A stretch of 64,000 nucleotides of DNA from Branchiibius sp. NY16-3462-2 (GCF_001594145.1 NZ_LVCF01000001.1:186001-250000), one strand, 5' to 3'; positions 42,644 through 52,381 are shown, counted from the stretch's first letter. Program-made: numbers and translations. Notes: generated by a model not told the origin, from the letters alone.

Positions 42644-43627
42644 GTGAGCACCGACACCGCTGACCACCGGTACGTATCCTCCGGGGACCTGCCTGGCCAG
42701 GACGAGGCTGACGCCTGGATCGGGCGCGCGTACGACGCGTTCCGGACGGACGCCGACGGCACCGTGTCCACGGTTTATCCCGTTCTCGCAGAGGCAGATC
42801 CGGACAAGTTCGCGATGTGCCTGACCACAGTCGACGGCGCCTCGATCACCCGCGGCGACCTGGACCAGAAGTTCGTCCTGATGAGTGTCTCCAAATCGTT
42901 CGTCCTCGCCCTGGTCTGTGAGCAGGTCGGGCTGGACGTCGTACGCCGAGTGGTCGGGGTCAACCCCACCGGGTTGCCGTTCAACTCGTTGGCGGCTATC
43001 GAGCGCTTCAACGACGGCCGCACTAACCCGATGGTCAACGCAGGGGCGATCGCCACCAGCAGCCTGGTGCCCGGAAGTGACTTCGAGGAGCGCTGGATCC
43101 TGCTGACCAGGACCATGTCCGCCTTCGCCGGCCGACCGCTCACCATGGACCAGGCAACCTACGACTCGGCACGCACCACCAACATGCGCAACCGGTCGAT
43201 CGCCTACCTGCTGAGCTCCTACGGCGCCATCAACGGCGACGCTATGGCGGCACTCGATCTGTATACCCGCCAGTGCTGCCTCGAGGTCACCGCCAGCGAC
43301 CTGGCGGTGATGGGCGCGACCCTGGCGACCGGCGGCGTCAACCCGGTCACCAAGGAGCGCGTCGTCTCTGCCCACACGGCGCACGCGGTCCTCGCCATCA
43401 TGACGATCGCCGGGATGTACGAGAACTCCGGCGACTGGTTCCTCGACGTCGGAGTCCCGGCCAAGTCCGGGATCAGCGGCGGCATCGTCAGCGTCTCCCC
43501 CGGCAAAGGTGCCCTCGCGACGTACTCCGCCCCGCTGGATACGGCCGGCAACAGCGTGCGCGGAGTGAAGAGCGCCATCTACCTGTCCCAGCACCTGGGT
43601 CTGGACGTCGTCGCCGTACCAGACTGA
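42644..43627 (+). CDS. glsA: glutaminase
   Basis: Glutaminase converts glutamine to glutamate and ammonia. The 327-residue product has the beta-lactamase-like SxxK motif (MSVSKSFVL), FNSLAAIERFNDGRTNPMVNAGAIA, the YLLSSYGAI region, CCLEVTASDLAVMGATLATGGVNP and the final GVPAKSGISGGI. All are signatures of the glutaminase A family. The GTG start lies 18 bases after the FrnE-like stop, so the genes may be co-transcribed. Confidence 0.92.
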   Translation: MSTDTADHRYVSSGDLPGQDEADAWIGRAYDAFRTDADGTVSTVYPVLAEADPDKFAMCLTTVDGASITRGDLDQKFVLMSVSKSFVLALVCEQVGLDVVRRVVGVNPTGLPFNSLAAIERFNDGRTNPMVNAGAIATSSLVPGSDFEERWILLTRTMSAFAGRPLTMDQATYDSARTTNMRNRSIAYLLSSYGAINGDAMAALDLYTRQCCLEVTASDLAVMGATLATGGVNPVTKERVVSAHTAHAVLAIMTIAGMYENSGDWFLDVGVPAKSGISGGIVSVSPGKGALATYSAPLDTAGNSVRGVKSAIYLSQHLGLDVVAVPD

Positions 43628-43707
43628 CCGCCTCGGCGCGTCAGGGTTCACGCAGCGTTCGTCGCGATGCCACCGGCTCGCCACCCGCAGAGGCGTTGCA
43701 TGGCCGG

Positions 43708-45228
43708 GTGACTACCAACAGCCAGCCGAGCCGCCGAGCCGTGCTTGCCGCCGCGAGCGCCAGCACCGCGATCTTCCTAGCCCCCATCGCGCCCGCGTCC
43801 GCGGACAACACTGCCGCCACCACGACCGTCACAGGGCATATCGACCCCGGGCCTGCCGACTTCGTCTACCTGCCGGTCGACGTACCTGCAGGTATTCAGC
43901 AGATCGACGTCAGCTACACCTACAACAAGCCCACGGTGCCCGCAGGAACCCCGGGCAACTCGTGCGACATCGGAATCTTCGACGAGCGCGGAATCTCCCC
44001 TGACCTCAGGGGTTTCCGTGGTTGGTCCGGCGGCTTCCGCACAGAGTTCTCGATCAGCGCCGCCGCGGCCACCCCGGCCTATCTGCCCGGCAAAATCGGT
44101 CGTGGTCGCTGGCACATCGTGCTCGGTCCCTACCAGGTGGCACCGGAGGGACTCGACTACGAAGTCACGGTCACTCTCACTCCGGGTCCGCAGCAAGCGC
44201 CCTACCGGCCGCAGTATCCGGCCAACTCCGCTGCTGGTGGTCGCGCCTGGTACCGCGGTGACTGCCACCTGCACACCGTCTACTCCGACGGCAAACGGCA
44301 GCCCAGTGAGGTCGCCGCCGGTGCGCGTGCGGCCGGCCTCGACTTCATCGTGTCCACCGATCACAACACCAGCGCCTCGCATGGCGTGTGGGGGCCGCTG
44401 GCCGGGAACGACCTGCTCATCGTCACCGGCGAAGAGGTCACCACCCGCAACGGTCACTGGCTGGCGCTCGGGCTGACCCCCGGTCGGACGATCGACTGGC
44501 GGTACCGATCACGTGACGGCCGCATCGATGACGCAATTCGTGCTGTTCACGCCCAGCACGGATTGGCCGTATCGGCGCACCTCTATTGCCCGTGGATCGG
44601 ATGTGAATGGAAGTTCGGCTTCGACGGGCTGGATGCCACCGAAGTGTGGACCGGCCCGTGGGGCTGGGACGACGAGGCCGCTGTCTCGACGTGGGCCAAC
44701 CGGTTGACAGCATCCGCCGAGCACGGCAGCGAGTGGTTGCCAGCCATGGGCAACAGCGACGCGCACAGTCCCGGCGACGTGATCGGCCTGCCGCACAACG
44801 TCGTTCACGCCGACCGTCTCGACCGCGATTCCGTGTTGGCTGCCATCAAGGCCGGGCGCAGCTGGATCGCGGAGTCCTCCGCAGTCAGTCTCAGCTTCAG
44901 CGCAACTACCGGGCGCCGTACGGCGGGAATCGGCGAACGCCTGCGAGCCCGCCCGAAGGACGTGGTCACCGTGACTCTCACCGTGGACGGGGTGCCCGGC
45001 GGCACCGTGCGTCTGCTGACCGATCAGGGTCAGTTGTTCCAGACCGTCCTACCTGCGGACGGGTCGGGCTCGATCACCTGGCGTACGACGCCCCAAGCCT
45101 CCGCGTTCGTGCGCGCCGAGGTGCGCCATCCGGTGGGGGGTGGCGCCGGCGGCACCACCATGGGGCCGAGCGCTGGGTTCGGCCCCATGGCCGCGCTGAC
45201 CAATCCGATCTGGATCGACCGTCTGTGA
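43708..45228 (+). CDS. secreted CehA/McbA-like PHP-domain metallohydrolase
   Basis: The 506-residue protein starts with a Tat-like signal (SRRAVLAAASASTAIFLAPI, ending APASA). An N-terminal beta-sandwich (about 35-165) precedes a PHP metal domain (about 185-430) with GDCHLHTVYSDGK, STDHNTS, TGEEVTT and MGNSDAHS; a small C-terminal beta domain follows. CehA-type enzymes hydrolyse esters and phosphoesters, but the substrate here is unknown. GTG 43708 is chosen to give the signal peptide. It is probably exported in folded, metal-loaded form. Confidence 0.82.
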   Translation: MTTNSQPSRRAVLAAASASTAIFLAPIAPASADNTAATTTVTGHIDPGPADFVYLPVDVPAGIQQIDVSYTYNKPTVPAGTPGNSCDIGIFDERGISPDLRGFRGWSGGFRTEFSISAAAATPAYLPGKIGRGRWHIVLGPYQVAPEGLDYEVTVTLTPGPQQAPYRPQYPANSAAGGRAWYRGDCHLHTVYSDGKRQPSEVAAGARAAGLDFIVSTDHNTSASHGVWGPLAGNDLLIVTGEEVTTRNGHWLALGLTPGRTIDWRYRSRDGRIDDAIRAVHAQHGLAVSAHLYCPWIGCEWKFGFDGLDATEVWTGPWGWDDEAAVSTWANRLTASAEHGSEWLPAMGNSDAHSPGDVIGLPHNVVHADRLDRDSVLAAIKAGRSWIAESSAVSLSFSATTGRRTAGIGERLRARPKDVVTVTLTVDGVPGGTVRLLTDQGQLFQTVLPADGSGSITWRTTPQASAFVRAEVRHPVGGGAGGTTMGPSAGFGPMAALTNPIWIDRL

Positions 45229-45330
45229 ATTCGCTGGAGGCGTAACCCGGGTGTCACCGGCGGTAATGCGGTAGAAACGCGATAGGCGTTGACTGCCTAC
45301 TTACGCATGTTTCAGAAGGGACACCACCGG

Positions 45331-46179
45331 ATGACCGTCGTACGAGCCGCCATCACCCAGACCACCTGGACCGGGGACAAAGCCTCGATGCTGGACAAGC
45401 ACGAGGGATTCGCCAGAGAAGCGAAAACCCAAGGGGCCCAGGTGATTTGCTTCCAGGAGTTGTTCTACGGACCGTACTTCGGGATCACCGAGGACGCGAA
45501 GTACTACGACTACGCCGAGCCGGCGGACGGTCCCATCGTGCAGCGCTTCGCCGCGCTGGCGAAGGAACTCGAGATGGTGATGATCCTGCCGATCTACGAG
45601 GAGGAAATGCCCGGGCTGTACTACAACACCGCCGTGGTCGTCGACGCCGACGGCACGATCCTGGGCAAGTACCGCAAGCACCACATCCCCAACCTCGACA
45701 AGTTCTGGGAGAAGTTCTACTTCCGCCCCGGCAACCTGGGTTACCCGGTCTTCGACACTGCGGTCGGCCAGGTGGGGGTCTACATCTGCTACGACCGGCA
45801 CTTCCCGGAGGGCTGGCGCGAGCTGGGCCTCAACGGAGCAGAGATCGTCTTCAACCCCAACGCCACCAAGCCGGGTCTGTCCAACCGCCTGTGGGAGATC
45901 GAGCAGGCCGCCGCAGCGGCCGCGAACGGCTACTTCGTCGCCGCACCCAACCGGGTCGGGACCGAGGACAACGAGTACGGCGATCTGGCCGTGACCTTCT
46001 ACGGCAGCTCCCAGTTCCTGGACCCGCGCGGCAACTACGTCGGTGACCTCGGCTCAGCGACCGACGAGGAGATCGTCGTACGCGACCTGGATCTGGATCT
46101 GATCCGTCAGGTCCGCAACGACTGGCAGTTCTACCGGGACCGTCGCCCGGACTCCTACCTCGCGATCCCGGAGGCGTGA
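45331..46179 (+). CDS. nitrilase-superfamily N-carbamoyl amidase (beta-ureidopropionase-like)
   Basis: The 282-residue C-N hydrolase has the Glu-Lys-Cys triad: FQELFYGPYFG, GKYRKHHIPN and GVYICYDRHFPEGWREL. The closest remembered families are N-carbamoyl-beta-alanine amidohydrolase and N-carbamoylputrescine amidase. Its position before dihydropyrimidinase supports hydrolysis of N-carbamoyl amino acids released by ring opening. ATG 45331 gives the usual N-terminus TVVRAAITQ. It is the first gene of a seven-gene plus-strand run. Confidence 0.87.
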   Translation: MTVVRAAITQTTWTGDKASMLDKHEGFAREAKTQGAQVICFQELFYGPYFGITEDAKYYDYAEPADGPIVQRFAALAKELEMVMILPIYEEEMPGLYYNTAVVVDADGTILGKYRKHHIPNLDKFWEKFYFRPGNLGYPVFDTAVGQVGVYICYDRHFPEGWRELGLNGAEIVFNPNATKPGLSNRLWEIEQAAAAAANGYFVAAPNRVGTEDNEYGDLAVTFYGSSQFLDPRGNYVGDLGSATDEEIVVRDLDLDLIRQVRNDWQFYRDRRPDSYLAIPEA

Positions 46180-46184
46180 CGCTG

Positions 46185-47606
46185 ATGACAACTCTGATCA
46201 CCGGAGGCACCGTCGTCAGCGCGACCGGCCGCACGACCGCCGATGTGCTGGTGGAGGGCGAGAAGATCGCCGCACTGCTGGCTCCTGGCACCGCGCAGAC
46301 CCTCGGCATCCAGGCCGAAACTATCGACGCCGCAGGCAAATACGTCATCCCCGGCGGAGTCGACGCGCACACCCACATGGAGATGCCCTTCGGTGGCACC
46401 TTCGCCAGCGACACGTTCGAGACCGGCACCCGGGCGGCCGCGTGGGGTGGCACCACGACGATCATCGACTTCGTCGTGCAGTACCCCGACCAGCGGATCA
46501 TGGACCAGTACCACGCCTGGCACGAGAAGGCCGGCGGCAACTGCGCCATCGACTACGGCTTCCACCAGATCCTGTCCGATGTGCAGGACGACTCGCTCAA
46601 GGCGATGGACGAGTTGATCGATGAAGGCGTGACCAGCTTCAAGCTGTTCATGGCCTACAAGGGAGTCTTCCTGTCCGACGACGGGCAGATCCTGCGCGCG
46701 TTCCAGAAGGCCGCCAGCAACGGCGCCATGATGATGATGCACGCCGAGAACGGCAGCATCATCGATGTTCTTGTGCAGCAGTCGGTTTCGGCCGGCAAGA
46801 CCTCGCCGTTCTACCACGGCATCACCCGGCCCTGGCAGGCCGAGGAAGAGGCCACCCACCGCGCGATCATGATCGCCGATCTCACCGGTGCGCCCCTGTA
46901 CGTCGTGCACGTCTCGGCCAAGCAGGCGGTCGAGCAGATCGCGGCGGCGCGCGACCGGGGCATGAACGTCTTCGGTGAGACCTGCCCGCAGTACCTCTAC
47001 CTGTCCCTGGAGGAGCAACTGGGCGCGGTCAGCGAGCAGTGGGGCGAGTTCGAAGGGGCCAAGTGGGTCTGCTCGACGCCCCTGCGGGCGCGGGCCGAAG
47101 GTCACCAGGACCACATGTGGCAGTCGTTGCGCACCAACGACATTCAGATGGTCTCCACCGATCACTGCCCCTTCTGCATGAAGGAGCAGAAAGAAATGGG
47201 CATCGACGACTTCTCCAAGATCCCCAACGGGATCGGGTCGGTCGAGAACCGGATGGACCTGATGTACCAGGGCGTCGTGAACGGCCACATCAGTCTTGAG
47301 CGCTGGGTGGAGATCACCTCCACCACGCCGGCCCGGATGTTCGGCCTCTACGGCACTAAAGGCGTCATCGCTCCAGGAGCAGACGCCGACATCGTGGTCT
47401 ATGACCCGGCCGGCCACACCTCGATCGGCCTGGGCAAGGCGCACCACATGAACATGGACTACTCCGCCTGGGAGGGTTACGAGATCGACGGGCACGCCGA
47501 CCTCGTGATGTCCCGCGGGACCGTCATCGTGGACGAGACCGGCTACATCGGCAGCAAGGGGCACGGCAAGTACCTCAAGCGCGGCCTGTCGCAGTACCTC
47601 ATCTGA
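46185..47606 (+). CDS. hydA: dihydropyrimidinase / hydantoinase
   Basis: This enzyme opens dihydropyrimidine or hydantoin rings to N-carbamoyl products. The 473-residue protein has the dinuclear metal ligands: DAHTHMEMPF (about residue 60), the carboxylated Lys in SFKLFMAYKG (about 152), MMHAENG, VVHVSAK and STDHCPF. TPLRARAEGHQDHMW is a family signature. ATG 46185 has GGAGG ten bases upstream; GTG 46176, overlapping the previous stop, is an alternative. It directly follows the carbamoyl hydrolase. Confidence 0.93.
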   Translation: MTTLITGGTVVSATGRTTADVLVEGEKIAALLAPGTAQTLGIQAETIDAAGKYVIPGGVDAHTHMEMPFGGTFASDTFETGTRAAAWGGTTTIIDFVVQYPDQRIMDQYHAWHEKAGGNCAIDYGFHQILSDVQDDSLKAMDELIDEGVTSFKLFMAYKGVFLSDDGQILRAFQKAASNGAMMMMHAENGSIIDVLVQQSVSAGKTSPFYHGITRPWQAEEEATHRAIMIADLTGAPLYVVHVSAKQAVEQIAAARDRGMNVFGETCPQYLYLSLEEQLGAVSEQWGEFEGAKWVCSTPLRARAEGHQDHMWQSLRTNDIQMVSTDHCPFCMKEQKEMGIDDFSKIPNGIGSVENRMDLMYQGVVNGHISLERWVEITSTTPARMFGLYGTKGVIAPGADADIVVYDPAGHTSIGLGKAHHMNMDYSAWEGYEIDGHADLVMSRGTVIVDETGYIGSKGHGKYLKRGLSQYLI

Positions 47607-47612
47607 GCCGCC

Positions 47613-48629
47613 ATGGATTTCGGTGTCGTCCTGCAGACCAATCCCCCGGCCTGGCGGGTCGTCGACCTGGCCAAGGCTGCGGAGAACTACGGCTTCAGCC
47701 ACGTGTGGACCTTCGACTCGCACCTGCTGTGGCAGGAGCCCTACGTCATCTACAGCCAGATCCTGGCCCAGACCCATCGCATCACCGTTGGCCCGTTCGT
47801 CACCAACCCCGCGACCCGCGACTGGACCGTGACCGCATCGGTCTTCGCAACGCTCAACGACATGTTCGGCAACCGCACCATCGTCGGGATCGGGCGCGGT
47901 GACTCGGCGGTGCGGGTCACCAACGGCAAACCGACGACACTGAAGGAACTGCGCGAATCCATCCATGTCATCCGGGAGTTGGGCAACAGCCGGTCGGTCG
48001 AGTACAACGGATCGACCCTACGGTTCCCCTGGAGCAGTGGCAGTTCGCTGGAAGTCTGGGTCGCGGCGTACGGGCCATTGGCCCTGAAACTCACCGGCGA
48101 GGTGGGTGACGGGTTCATCCTGCAACTCGCCGACCTGGACATCGCCGAGTGGATGATCGGCACCGTACGGCGCGCGGCGGCCGAGGCGGGCCGGGACCCG
48201 GCCGCGATCAAGTTCTGCGTCGCTGCTCCGATGTACGTCGGGGACGACCTTGCGCACCAACGGGACCAGTGCCGGTGGTTCGGTGGGATGGTCGGCAACC
48301 ACGTGGCCGACATCGTGGCCAAGTACGGATCGGACGGGGCCATCCCGAAGGCCCTGACCGACTACATCAAGGGCCGTGAAGGCTACGACTACAACCATCA
48401 CGGACGCTCGTCCAACACGCACACCGACTTCGTGCCGGACGACATCGTCGACCGGTTCTGCGTGCTCGGGACTGCCGATGATCACATCGAAAAGCTCACG
48501 GCCCTGAAGGAATTGGGCGTCGACCAGTTCGCCGGTTACCTGCAGCACGACGCCAAGGACGACGCCTTGAAGGCCTACGGCGAGACGATCATCCCGGCAC
48601 TGCGCGACGACGTGAGCGCCAAGCTGTGA
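47613..48629 (+). CDS. F420-dependent LLM-class oxidoreductase (TIGR03842-like)
   Basis: The 338-residue luciferase-like TIM-barrel protein begins MDFGVVLQTNPPAWRVVDLA, with GIGRGDSAVRVTNGKP and DHIEKLTALKELGVDQF later. I recognise the actinobacterial family that accompanies hydantoinase/dihydropyrimidinase genes. It likely uses F420 on a ureide or pyrimidine-related substrate, possibly the ring-reduction or oxidation step missing from this cluster. That role is inferred. It starts six bases after hydA. Confidence 0.87.
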   Translation: MDFGVVLQTNPPAWRVVDLAKAAENYGFSHVWTFDSHLLWQEPYVIYSQILAQTHRITVGPFVTNPATRDWTVTASVFATLNDMFGNRTIVGIGRGDSAVRVTNGKPTTLKELRESIHVIRELGNSRSVEYNGSTLRFPWSSGSSLEVWVAAYGPLALKLTGEVGDGFILQLADLDIAEWMIGTVRRAAAEAGRDPAAIKFCVAAPMYVGDDLAHQRDQCRWFGGMVGNHVADIVAKYGSDGAIPKALTDYIKGREGYDYNHHGRSSNTHTDFVPDDIVDRFCVLGTADDHIEKLTALKELGVDQFAGYLQHDAKDDALKAYGETIIPALRDDVSAKL

Positions 48630-49495
48630 GGGTGCACCGCTGGCGGGCATGGGCCTGGGGCGTCCTCGGGATCGTGCTGCTGGCCGTGGCGTGGGAGGCC
48701 TACAAAGCCCTCGGTCCGGCGGACGGCGTGCGGATCGGCGACACCATCGTGTTGCCGCGGACGAACGACCTGGCCATGCCGCACCTGTGGACGATGGCGC
48801 AACGCGCCGGCGAGCCGGTCACGTCGGCACCGGGAGCCGTGCCGCTGTGGTCCTACGTGCTGTCTGCAGCCTGGCTGAGTTTCAAGGTCGCGCTGATCGG
48901 CTGGGCCATTGCCCTGGTGGTGGGGATGCTGCTCGCCCTGCTCATGCAACGGTCCAAGATCGCCAACAGCGCGCTGCTGCCGTGGGTCGTGCTCAGCCAG
49001 ACCGTCCCCCTGATCGCGCTGGCGCCGCTGGTGAAGCGGTGGAGCTCGGCGTTCCACATCGGCGGATTCGCCTGGCAGGACTGGATGTCCGTCGCCGTGA
49101 TCGCCGCCTATCTGGCCTTCTTCCCGATCACCGTGGGCATGGTCCGCGGCCTCAACTCGCCCGTCGCGGCCCAGACCGATCTGATGCGCTCCTACGCGAC
49201 CGGTTGGTGGCAGAGCCTGATCCGGTTGCGATTGCCGGCGTCGGTCCCCTATCTGATCCCGGCACTGCGATTGTCGATCGCTGCTGCCGTCATCGGCACC
49301 GTCGTCGCGGAGGTCTCGATCGGGATGGACGGCGGAATCGGCCGGATGATCATCGAATTCGCCCAGACAGGCAGCGCCGACCCGGCCAAACAGTGGTCGC
49401 CCATCGGTGGCGCCGTGCTGATGGGCCTGGCCGGAGCAGGTCTGGTCGCTTTGATCGGCGTGCTGTTGAAGAGGTACCGGAGGGCAGAGGCGTGA
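48626..49495 (+). CDS. ABC transporter permease (SsuC/NMT1 type)
   Basis: The 289-residue inner-membrane protein has about six helices and the permease EAA-like loop (MRSYATGWWQSLIRLRLPASVPYLIPALRLS). It belongs to the nitrate/sulfonate/thiamine-precursor importer class. The GTG start overlaps the LLM oxidoreductase stop (GTGA). It is the first of two permeases in the operon and probably forms a heterodimer with the one at 50286. Confidence 0.9.
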   Translation: MRVHRWRAWAWGVLGIVLLAVAWEAYKALGPADGVRIGDTIVLPRTNDLAMPHLWTMAQRAGEPVTSAPGAVPLWSYVLSAAWLSFKVALIGWAIALVVGMLLALLMQRSKIANSALLPWVVLSQTVPLIALAPLVKRWSSAFHIGGFAWQDWMSVAVIAAYLAFFPITVGMVRGLNSPVAAQTDLMRSYATGWWQSLIRLRLPASVPYLIPALRLSIAAAVIGTVVAEVSIGMDGGIGRMIIEFAQTGSADPAKQWSPIGGAVLMGLAGAGLVALIGVLLKRYRRAEA

Positions 49496-50289
49496 GCGGT
49501 GTTGAGGTCAAGGGCGTTTCGAAGGTCTTCCCGGGGAAGGGTTCGGATGAGGTCGTCGCGCTGGACAACGTCGATCTCACCGTCGGCCCGGGCGACTTCG
49601 TGTCCCTCATCGGTCCCAGTGGCTGCGGCAAATCAACCCTGCTGCGGTTGATCGCGGACCTCGACTCCCCCACCACCGGCGAGCTCACGGTCTTCGGCAA
49701 GACGCCCCACCAGGCCCGGTTGGACCAGGACTACGGCATTGCCTTCCAGCAGGCCGGTCTGTTGCCGTGGCGGACGGTGCGGGGCAACGTCGACCTGCCG
49801 CTGCAACTGCACAAGGTCAGCGGTCGCAAGGAGCGGGTCGACGAACTGCTCGATATGGTCGGTCTGGCCGACTTCGCCGACCGGTACCCCGACGAGTTGT
49901 CCGGCGGTATGCAGCAACGAGTGGCCATCGCGCGAGCGTTCGCCGAGAAGCCCAAACTGCTGCTGATGGACGAGCCGTTCGGTGCGCTCGACGAGATGAC
50001 CCGCGAGCGGATGCAGGGCGAACTGGTCCGGCTCGCATCAGAATCCGGGGCTGCCGTCGTCTTCGTGACTCACTCGATCCCCGAAGCAGTGTTCCTCTCC
50101 GACCGTGTCGTCGTGATGTCGCCCCGACCGGGACGGATCCGGGAGATCGTCTCGGTGGATCTGGGCCGCGGCGTCGACCGTGGTGAGGGGCTGCGCGAGG
50201 ACGCTTCGTTCTTCGATCGGGTCAGTGCCGTGCGCGAAGCGTTGCACGGCGGAGCACCCACAGGCGTGCGCGGGGTCGAGAACCGATGA
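49492..50289 (+). CDS. ABC transporter ATP-binding protein
   Basis: The 265-residue ATPase has Walker A GPSGCGKST, Q-loop AFQQAGLLPWRT, signature LSGGMQQR, Walker B LLLMDEPFGALDE and H-loop VTHSIPEA. These place it with SsuB/TauB-type importers. GTG 49492 overlaps the first permease stop (GTGA). It is sandwiched between the two permeases. Confidence 0.92.
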   Translation: MSGVEVKGVSKVFPGKGSDEVVALDNVDLTVGPGDFVSLIGPSGCGKSTLLRLIADLDSPTTGELTVFGKTPHQARLDQDYGIAFQQAGLLPWRTVRGNVDLPLQLHKVSGRKERVDELLDMVGLADFADRYPDELSGGMQQRVAIARAFAEKPKLLLMDEPFGALDEMTRERMQGELVRLASESGAAVVFVTHSIPEAVFLSDRVVVMSPRPGRIREIVSVDLGRGVDRGEGLREDASFFDRVSAVREALHGGAPTGVRGVENR

Positions 50290-51041
50290 GCGCGCGGTTG
50301 CGCGTAGTCCTGGCGCCGGTGATCTTCGGCGTCGTCGCCCTCCTGCTGTGGCAGTGGTTGGTGACGGCGAAGGATATCCAACCCTATGTGTTGCCCAGCC
50401 CCTCCGCCATCTGGGGGCAGTTCAGCGACAACCTCGGCATCATCCGCGACGCGGCCATCACCACCGCCAAGAATGCTCTGCTCGGCCTGATCATCGGCAC
50501 GTTCTTCGGGATCGTGTGGGCGGCGCTCGCCGCCGCCGTGCGCCCTATCGAGCAGATGGCCGCACCGATCGTTGTTGCGCTGTCGGTGATCCCGATCGTG
50601 GCGCTCGCACCGGTGCTCTACGCGATGTTCGGTGCTGCCGCCCAGACCGGCCGGGTACTCGTCGCAGCGATCGCCGCATTCGTTCCGGTCTACGTGAACT
50701 CGCTGCGCGGTCTGCGGACGGTCGCTCCGTTGCATCGTGATCTGATGCGCTCCTACGCCGCCACCGGGTGGCAGGCGACGCGCGCGGTCACCCTGCCGGG
50801 CGCCGTACCCTTCGTCTTCACCGGCATCCGCATCGCGTCGTCGGTAGCGGTCATCTCCGCCCTGATCGCCGAATACTTCGGCGGCCCGTTGGACGGGTTG
50901 GGGATCTCGATCACGTCCGCCGTCTCCTCGAGTCGCTACTCGCTGGCCTGGGCCTTCGTGCTCGGGTCCGTCATCATCGGTCTGCTCTTCTACTGCGTCA
51001 CCTATGCACTGGAAGCGCTGGTCACCCGCCACCGCACCTGA
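50286..51041 (+). CDS. ABC transporter permease (SsuC/NMT1 type)
   Basis: The 251-residue permease has about six helices and the coupling loop LMRSYAATGWQATRAVTLPGAVPFVFTG, close to that of the first permease, as expected after duplication. ATGA overlap links it to the ATPase gene. A 77-bp spacer precedes the binding-protein gene. Confidence 0.9.
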   Translation: MSARLRVVLAPVIFGVVALLLWQWLVTAKDIQPYVLPSPSAIWGQFSDNLGIIRDAAITTAKNALLGLIIGTFFGIVWAALAAAVRPIEQMAAPIVVALSVIPIVALAPVLYAMFGAAAQTGRVLVAAIAAFVPVYVNSLRGLRTVAPLHRDLMRSYAATGWQATRAVTLPGAVPFVFTGIRIASSVAVISALIAEYFGGPLDGLGISITSAVSSSRYSLAWAFVLGSVIIGLLFYCVTYALEALVTRHRT

Positions 51042-51118
51042 CCGGACCCAGGTACGGCCCGATGGCGCGCCGTACGCCCCTCTCCCTCAAAGCAATTCAG
51101 AATCACCAGGAGGAACCC

Positions 51119-52312
51119 GTGACCCCACGTATCCGCCGGACCAGGACGATCGTCGTCCTGGGCGCGGCCACCGCCCTCACCCTCGCCGGGTGCGGTATGA
51201 GCAGCAGTTCCAGTTCGTCGCCCACCGCTACCCAACCCGCCGCCACCGGCTCGGGCACCGGTACGTCGGGTGGCGGCGCCACCAAGAAGGTCACCCTCCA
51301 GTTGCAGTGGGTCGCCCAGGGCCAGTTCGCCGGGTACTACGTCGCGGCGAAGAAGGGCTACTACGCGAAGGAGGGTCTGGACGTCACGATCAAGCCGGCG
51401 GGCACGGACACGGTGCCGATCGACGTACTCGCCAGCGGGGACGCCGACTACGCCATCTCGTGGGTGCCCAAGGTGCTGGGCTCGATCGAGGGTGGCACCA
51501 AGGTGACCGACGTGGCGCAGATCTTCGAGCGCAGCGGAACCACACAGATCTCCTTCAAGGACAAGGGAATCACGACTCCGGGCGACCTGAAGGGCAAGAA
51601 GGTCGGGTCGTGGGGTTACGGCAACCAGTGGGAGCTGTTCGCCGGGATGCAGAAGGCCGGCATCGACACCAACAGCCAGATCTCGTTGGTGCAGCAGGCG
51701 TTTGACATGAATGGGTTCCTCAACGGCGACATCGACGCGGCCCAGGCGATGACGTACAACGAGTACGCGCAGGTGCTGGAGACGATCAACCCCAAGACCG
51801 GCAAGCTCTACCAGCCGGACGACCTCAACGTCATCAACTGGAACACCGTCGGGACCGCCATGCTGCAGGACGCGATCTGGGCCAACGCGGACAAGCTGGC
51901 CAGCGACAAGGACTACCAGGACACGACGACGAAGTTCATCAAGGCGTCGATCGAGGGCTGGATCTACACCCGGGACCACCCGCAGGAGGCTGCGGACATC
52001 GTGGCGGCCGCGGGTTCGACGCTGCCGGCCGGGCACCAGTTGTGGATGGTCAACGAGGTCAACAAGTTGATCTGGCCCTCGACCGGTGGGATCGGGGTGA
52101 TGCAGAAGTCGGCGTGGGACCAGACCGTCGACATCGCGCTGCACACCAAGGACAACACCGGCAAGACGGTCATCACCAAGGACCCGCCGAGTGACGCCTA
52201 CAGCAACGTCTACGTCGAGAAGGCGTTGGCCGAGTTGAAGTCCGAGGGCCAGGACGTGATGGGTACGTCGTTCAAGCCGATCACGGTAACCCTCAAGGAG
52301 GGCGGCAAGTAG
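51119..52312 (+). CDS. ABC transporter substrate-binding lipoprotein (NMT1/THI5-like)
   Basis: The 397-residue protein has a lipoprotein signal (ALTLAGCGMSSS; Cys about 23), a Ser/Thr/Gly linker, and an NMT1/THI5-like domain: QLQWVAQGQFAGYYVAAKKGYY, then WGYGNQWELFAGM and MTYNEYAQVLETINP. This class binds pyrimidine-like or sulfonate ligands. Combined with hydA it suggests uptake of a cyclic ureide or pyrimidine breakdown product. GTG 51119 has AGGAGG upstream. Confidence 0.9.
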   Translation: MTPRIRRTRTIVVLGAATALTLAGCGMSSSSSSSPTATQPAATGSGTGTSGGGATKKVTLQLQWVAQGQFAGYYVAAKKGYYAKEGLDVTIKPAGTDTVPIDVLASGDADYAISWVPKVLGSIEGGTKVTDVAQIFERSGTTQISFKDKGITTPGDLKGKKVGSWGYGNQWELFAGMQKAGIDTNSQISLVQQAFDMNGFLNGDIDAAQAMTYNEYAQVLETINPKTGKLYQPDDLNVINWNTVGTAMLQDAIWANADKLASDKDYQDTTTKFIKASIEGWIYTRDHPQEAADIVAAAGSTLPAGHQLWMVNEVNKLIWPSTGGIGVMQKSAWDQTVDIALHTKDNTGKTVITKDPPSDAYSNVYVEKALAELKSEGQDVMGTSFKPITVTLKEGGK

Positions 52313-52330
52313 GTTCCGCTCTTTTCGTCA

Positions 52331-52365
52331 GCACGGCCCCCGCATCATCGGTGCGGGGGCCGTGC
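52331..52365. terminator. GC-rich hairpin after the ureide/ABC operon
   Basis: GCACGGCCCCCGCA and TGCGGGGGCCGTGC form a perfect 14-bp stem with a 7-nt loop, 18 bases after the binding-protein stop. No T-run follows directly, as is common for actinobacterial terminators. Confidence 0.7.
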
Positions 52366-52381
52366 CGCGCACACTGTGGGT

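Noticed and set aside
43273..43707. N-terminal extension of the CehA-like protein overlapping glutaminase
   Set aside because: It overlaps the glutaminase gene in another frame and is Arg-rich; GTG 43708 gives a proper signal peptide.
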